This document shows positions 58,887 through 64,000 of a DNA stretch of 64,000 bases, one piece after another. The stretch comes from Polaribacter sp. (GTDB taxonomy: Bacteria; Bacteroidota; Bacteroidia; Flavobacteriales; Flavobacteriaceae). Made by a program: the position numbers and the translations under genes. Numbering within the stretch: the first letter of the stretch is position 1; each line of letters begins with the position of its first letter. The DNA is taken from positions 1-64,000 of the forward strand of contig JALQYN010000012.1 in the NCBI GenBank assembly GCA_023254055.1, written 5' to 3'. Under the pieces are notes generated by a model. The model was not told where the DNA came from. It searched no databases and saw only the letters and a list, made by a program, of their open reading frames with translations.

Positions 58887-59846
58887 TTAAAGTGATTTTG
58901 AGATGGTTTTAGTAACATCATCTAAAATTTCGAATGCTGTTTCTGCCATGACATTTCCTTTTAAATCTAATAACGGATTTACCTCAACAAACTCTACACA
59001 AACCACTTTTTTTGTTTCAATAAATTGGTTCATAATTTGAGTAACTTCTTGCTGATCAAATCCTTTATTCACAGGTGTTCCTGTACCGTAAGAAACCATA
59101 TCGCAATCCATCGAATCTACATCAAAAGAAATATAAATAACATCACAATTAGATAATTTATCGATGGCTTCATTTACACATTGTTCTAGTCCTCTATAAC
59201 GAATTTCAGAAACGGTATAGTTTTTTATTTGAAGATTTTTAATTTGTTTTTCTTCTGGTTCTTCGGTATCTCTAACTCCAAAATACACCACATTTTCTGC
59301 AGCAACTTTAGGTCCTAGGATACCAACATTTTTCATTCGCTCCCATAAATCAGAAGTTTCTCTTGTTACTTCATTAATTTGGAACTCAAGATTGTCTTCA
59401 GACAAAGCTGCCGCTAACGGCATTCCATGAATGTTACCAGATGGTGAAGTATACGGTGAATGAATATCTGCATGCGCATCAATCCAAACAACACCCACAG
59501 TTTCTTTTGGGAAAGCTGCTTTTACACCACTAATAGTTCCTAAAGCGGAAGAATGATCTCCAGACAATACAATTGGAAACGTTTTTTCTTGTAGTGTAAC
59601 TTTCACATGATTGCTCAATCTTGTACACTGAATTAAAACACTGTCTATTCGTTTAGCAAAAGAATTTTTTACTTTGTTGTAAATAGATTCATTTGCTGTA
59701 GATACATCTGTAAATTCAAACTGTTCAAAATAATTATTGTTCTTGTTTATGGCTGCTATTTCTATGGCATCAATTCCCATATCAGAACCACGAGTTCCTG
59801 CACCAATATCTGACCTATTTTTAATTATTTTTATTGAATTTAACAT
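58887..59846 (-). CDS. Arginase-family protein
   Basis: This binuclear manganese hydrolase has 319 residues. The metal motifs are VLSGDHSSALGTISG, VVWIDAHADIHSPYTSPSG and VIYISFDVDSMDCDM. The sequence VDSMD and the surrounding GNIHGMPLAAAL fit arginase, although formimidoylglutamase and agmatinase share these metal sites. The nearby citrulline/arginine-type CtlX gene supports arginase, giving ornithine and urea. It is 13 bp downstream of gltA, so it is co-transcribed with it. Confidence 0.9.
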   Translation of the reverse strand: MLNSIKIIKNRSDIGAGTRGSDMGIDAIEIAAINKNNNYFEQFEFTDVSTANESIYNKVKNSFAKRIDSVLIQCTRLSNHVKVTLQEKTFPIVLSGDHSSALGTISGVKAAFPKETVGVVWIDAHADIHSPYTSPSGNIHGMPLAAALSEDNLEFQINEVTRETSDLWERMKNVGILGPKVAAENVVYFGVRDTEEPEEKQIKNLQIKNYTVSEIRYRGLEQCVNEAIDKLSNCDVIYISFDVDSMDCDMVSYGTGTPVNKGFDQQEVTQIMNQFIETKKVVCVEFVEVNPLLDLKGNVMAETAFEILDDVTKTISKSL

Positions 59847-59859
59847 ATAGTTTTATGTA

Positions 59860-61146
59860 TTATCTTTTATCAATAGTTGTAAAACTTCTTAAATTTTCTC
59901 CAGTATAAATTTGTCTTGGTCTACCAATTGGTTCTTTCCCTAAACGCATTTCTCTCCACTGTGCAATCCAACCTGGCAATCTACCTAAAGCAAACATTAC
60001 CGTAAACATCTCTACAGGAATTCCCATTGCACGGTAAATAATACCTGAGTAGAAATCTACATTTGGATATAGTTTTCTCTCAACAAAATACGGATCATTT
60101 AATGCTTCATGTTCTAAACCTTTTGCGATATCTAAAATAGGGTCATCAATTCCTAAATCGTTCAACACTTCATCCGCTGCTACTTTAATAATTTTAGCTC
60201 TAGGATCAAAGTTTTTATATACTCTATGTCCAAATCCCATCAAACGGAAAGGATCGTTTTTATCTTTAGCCTTAGCCATATATTTTTTAGTGTCTCCTCC
60301 ATCTTCCTTTATCGCTTCCAACATTTCTAATACAGCTTGATTTGCTCCACCATGTAATGGCCCCCAAAGTGCTGAAATCCCTGCCGATAATGATGCAAAT
60401 AACCCTGCATGTGAAGAACCAACAATTCTTACTGTAGATGTAGAACAGTTTTGCTCATGATCTGCATGTAAAATCAATAATTTATTTAAAGCGTCTACAA
60501 CAACTTGGTTTGTTACATAATCTTTATTTGGCTGCTTAAACATCATTTTATAGGTGTTTTCTACATAGCCTAAACTACAATCTCCATAATCTAAAGGAAG
60601 TCCTTGTTTTTTACGCATCGTCCAAGCAACTAACACTGGGAACTTCCCTAATATCTTTACAATAGCTTTGTACATATCTTCTTCTGAATTTACGTTTACA
60701 GAAGAAGGGTTAAATGCTGTTAATGCTGACGTTAATGAAGAAATTACACCCATTGGATGCGCAGACTTAGGAAATGAATCTACTATTTTTCTAACATCCT
60801 CATCTACTACAGACTGTTCGCAGATGTCTTCTTTAAACTTACCTAACTGTTCAGAAGTAGGCAATTCTCCAAAAATTAATAAATATGCCACTTCTAGAAA
60901 ATCTGCTTTTTCAGCCAATTCTTCAATAGAATATCCTCTATATCTTAAAATACCTTTTTCACCATCTAAAAATGTGATTGCACTTTCACAAGAACCGGTA
61001 TTTTTATATCCTGGGTCAATTGTTACTATTCCCCCAGTAGCGGCTCTTAAATCTTTAATATCAATTGCTGTTTCATTCTCTGTTCCTGTAATTAATGGAA
61101 ATTCAAACTCTTTTCCGTCAATTTTGATAGTAGCTTTATCTGACAT
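59860..61146 (-). CDS. gltA: Citrate synthase
   Basis: It condenses oxaloacetate and acetyl-CoA in the TCA cycle. The type II-like enzyme of 428 residues shows LHADHEQNCSTSTVRIVGSSHA with the first catalytic histidine, the second in LWGPLHGGANQAVLEML, and MGFGHRVYKNFDPRAKI with histidine and arginines of the active site. RAMGIPVEMFTVMFALGRLPGW contains the C-terminal part. Its place next to eno and carA is usual in Flavobacteriaceae. The arginase gene follows on the same transcript. Confidence 0.97.
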   Translation of the reverse strand: MSDKATIKIDGKEFEFPLITGTENETAIDIKDLRAATGGIVTIDPGYKNTGSCESAITFLDGEKGILRYRGYSIEELAEKADFLEVAYLLIFGELPTSEQLGKFKEDICEQSVVDEDVRKIVDSFPKSAHPMGVISSLTSALTAFNPSSVNVNSEEDMYKAIVKILGKFPVLVAWTMRKKQGLPLDYGDCSLGYVENTYKMMFKQPNKDYVTNQVVVDALNKLLILHADHEQNCSTSTVRIVGSSHAGLFASLSAGISALWGPLHGGANQAVLEMLEAIKEDGGDTKKYMAKAKDKNDPFRLMGFGHRVYKNFDPRAKIIKVAADEVLNDLGIDDPILDIAKGLEHEALNDPYFVERKLYPNVDFYSGIIYRAMGIPVEMFTVMFALGRLPGWIAQWREMRLGKEPIGRPRQIYTGENLRSFTTIDKR

Positions 61147-61266
61147 TATTTCTATTTTTTTTTATTTATGAATTGAATTACAAAGATACCAATTTTCCAA
61201 CCATTTTAAAAGTCAACCTAGATAGAATTTAGGTATTTAAACATAGATTTAACTTATTTTTAAGCA

Positions 61267-61300
61267 TAAAAAAACCTTATAAAAAAATTTATAAGGTTTT
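61267..61300 (-). terminator. Terminator of eno
   Basis: AAAACCTTATAAA-AAAA-TTTATAAGGTTTT is a 13-bp stem. On the minus strand it is followed by a run of T, shortly after the enolase stop. Confidence 0.85.
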
Positions 61301-61319
61301 GATTTTTATAAAAGAGCTT

Positions 61320-62624
<1,305 letters not shown>

Positions 62625-62657
62625 TTATATTTTCCAATTCTTATGAAAAAATCTTAT

Positions 62658-63758
62658 TTACTTTTTAATGTTTTCTATAAATTGATCGAACAAATATTCT
62701 GCATCGTGTGGACCCGGACTTGCTTCTGGATGATATTGTACAGAAAAAACATTTTTGTTTTTCATTCTAATTCCAGCAACTGTATGATCATTTAAATGCA
62801 CATGTGTAATTTCTACATTTTCATTTGCTTCTGTTTCTTCTCTATTAATTGCAAATCCGTGGTTTTGAGAGGTAATTTCTCCTTTTCCCGTTAATAAGTT
62901 TTTTACTGGATGATTAATTCCTCTATGACCATTGTGCATTTTATAGGTAGAGATTCCGTTTGCCAAAGCAATCACTTGATGCCCTAAACAAATACCAAAT
63001 AAAGGCAAATCTCTTTTAATGATTTCTTTTGCTGTATTTTGAGCATCTACTAAAGGTTCTGGATCACCAGGGCCGTTTGAAATGAAATATCCATCTGGTT
63101 TAAAAGCACTCAACTCTTCAAAACTCGCGTTGTAAGGAAATACTTTAATATAGGCATCTCTTTTTGCAAAATTTCTTAAAATGTTCTTTTTAATACCAAT
63201 ATCTAGTGCAGAAATTTTATAGGTTGCATTTTCGTTTCCATAAAAATAAGGTTCTTTTGTAGACACCTTTGAAGCCAATTCCAAACCATTCATATCCGGA
63301 ACTTTATCCAATTGTTTTTTTAGTTCATCAATATTATCAACCTCTGTAGAAATAATAGCATTCATTGCCCCATTGTCTCTAATGTAAGCTACTAAAGCTC
63401 TTGTATCTACATCAGAAATCGCAATCGTATTGTGTTTGATAAACCAATCTTTTAAGTTTCCTTCTGAATCTACTCTTGAGTGTGTTAAACTAAAATTTCT
63501 ACAAATCAATCCAGAGATTTTTATTCCTTCTGATTCTACTTCATTGGCATTCACACCATAGTTTCCAATATGGGCATTTGTTGCAACCATTAATTGACCA
63601 TAATAAGATGGATCAGTAAAAATTTCTTGATAACCAGTCATACCTGTATTGAAGCAAATTTCTCCTGAAGAAGTTCCTTCAATACCAATAGATTTACCAT
63701 AAAAAATTGTTCCGTCTGCTAATAAAACTAAAGCTTTTTTGTTTTGTTGGTACTTCAT
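62658..63758 (-). CDS. carA: Carbamoyl-phosphate synthase small subunit
   Basis: This is the glutaminase subunit that passes ammonia to CarB for pyrimidines and arginine. The class I amidotransferase domain has the catalytic cysteine in LFGICLGHQVIALANG and the histidine/glutamate in VQYHPEASPGPHDAEYL. The N-terminal part has LLADGTIFYGKSIGIEGTSSG and NTGMTGYQEIFTDPSY. The 366 residues are standard. It follows rplQ on the same strand, in the order usual for the family, with a terminator and an own promoter between. carB is not in this window. Confidence 0.97.
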   Translation of the reverse strand: MKYQQNKKALVLLADGTIFYGKSIGIEGTSSGEICFNTGMTGYQEIFTDPSYYGQLMVATNAHIGNYGVNANEVESEGIKISGLICRNFSLTHSRVDSEGNLKDWFIKHNTIAISDVDTRALVAYIRDNGAMNAIISTEVDNIDELKKQLDKVPDMNGLELASKVSTKEPYFYGNENATYKISALDIGIKKNILRNFAKRDAYIKVFPYNASFEELSAFKPDGYFISNGPGDPEPLVDAQNTAKEIIKRDLPLFGICLGHQVIALANGISTYKMHNGHRGINHPVKNLLTGKGEITSQNHGFAINREETEANENVEITHVHLNDHTVAGIRMKNKNVFSVQYHPEASPGPHDAEYLFDQFIENIKK

Positions 63759-63804
63759 TTTAAGGTGTTTCTTTTTTTAATTGTTATTTAAAACATTTCG
63801 ATTA

Positions 63805-63812
63805 CAAAAGTA
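63805..63812 (-). promoter_or_regulatory. Candidate -7 box for carA
   Basis: On the minus strand TACTTTTG is an exact TAnnTTTG match about 47 bp before the carA ATG and downstream of the rplQ terminator. No clear TTTG lies at the -33 position. Confidence 0.4.
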
Positions 63813-63860
63813 ATAATATCTTAATAATTAAACTTTTGTTGTTTATAAAATTGTATAAAA

Positions 63861-63890
63861 AAAGGGATAAACGTAAACGCTTATCCCTTT
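63861..63890 (-). terminator. Terminator between rplQ and carA
   Basis: AAAGGGATAA-N10-TTATCCCTTT is a 10-bp stem with A-rich and T-rich flanks. It lies 26 bp after the rplQ stop on the minus strand. Confidence 0.8.
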
Positions 63891-63915
63891 ATATGATTTC
63901 TTTAGAAATATCATA

Positions 63916-64000
63916 CTATTCTTCAGAAGTTTCTGGTGTTTCTGTTTCTGCAACATCAGTAACTACTTCTTCAGTAGTTGCTTTCTTTCTACCCCTACGA
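63916..64000 (-). CDS. rplQ: 50S ribosomal protein L17, C-terminal tail, cut by the window edge
   Basis: The minus strand reads RRGRKKATTEEVVTDVAETE and then TPETSEE followed by a TAG stop at 63916-63918. The basic run and then an acidic and threonine-rich tail are typical of the extended L17 C-terminus in Flavobacteriia. The next genes carA and eno follow rplQ in this family. Only about 27 residues are in the window, so the identification rests on the tail type and the gene order. Confidence 0.75.
   Translation of the reverse strand, partial: RRGRKKATTEEVVTDVAETETPETSEE

Noticed and set aside
60668-61171. 167-residue + strand ORF
   Set aside because: It is antisense to the start of gltA, whose protein is fully conserved.

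Overview
This AT-rich window comes from a marine-type Bacteroidota, most likely a Flavobacteriaceae (Polaribacter/Tenacibaculum-like). The evidence is the gene order rplQ-carA-eno-gltA, single-chain L-serine ammonia-lyase, a SerB-SerA fusion derivative, CtlX, PafA-type phosphatase, DUF6090, lipoproteins with Bacteroidota-type lipoboxes, and TAnnTTTG-like promoters instead of sigma70-type -10 boxes. It is a chromosomal segment. There is no prophage, no CRISPR array, no rRNA operon, and no transposase or integrase gene.

Layout. 1-9.4 kb is mainly housekeeping: dnaK 5' end, serine deaminase, yaaA, an exported HIT protein, an RluA-family pseudouridine synthase, a PASTA protein, ddl, a four-helix-bundle protein, coaD, and a two-gene operon (cysteine dioxygenase plus PLP decarboxylase) that probably makes hypotaurine/taurine. 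9.6-13 kb holds a Tat-exported molybdenum hydroxylase pair and a MobA/MocA-like nucleotidyltransferase. 13-22.5 kb holds a SulP transporter, NUDIX, pyrE, birA, rsfS, ftsH and phospholipid genes (cdsA, psd). 22.5-30.6 kb is a kynurenine-pathway catabolic cluster on the minus strand (kynU, kmo, 3-hydroxyanthranilate dioxygenase, ACMS decarboxylase, aminomuconate semialdehyde dehydrogenase, RidA-type aminomuconate deaminase). Every one of its seven intergenic gaps carries a palindromic interspersed repeat. 30.7-37.1 kb holds an NlpC/P60 lipoprotein, a SerB-ACT protein that has lost the catalytic part of its SerA half, a UbiA-like protein and gcvP.

37.2-41.3 kb is the most unusual region. It is a small integron-like cassette array. 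Three same-strand units are each closed by a 135-136 bp element (the last one truncated) that resembles an attC recombination site. The first 9 bases of each unit (GTTNNNNNN) are the exact reverse complement of the left box of the element at the end of the same unit, and do not match the next unit. This is the pattern expected if circular cassettes were joined by exchange at G|TT. A fourth, solitary unit with the same features sits at 58.2-58.8 kb, where it splits an arginine/citrulline gene pair. No integrase is present in the window, so this would be an integrase-less (CALIN-like) array with non-canonical boxes.

41.3-58.1 kb holds rpmE2, lipoproteins, YceI, an amidohydrolase, SprT-like, DUF389, a TonB-dependent receptor, tRNA-Tyr, tRNA-Lys, Mla-like ABC genes, pafA, prsW and ctlX. 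58.9-64 kb holds arginase, gltA, eno, carA and the 3' end of rplQ. Gene functions rest on recognisable motifs and context only. No database search or folding calculation was run.
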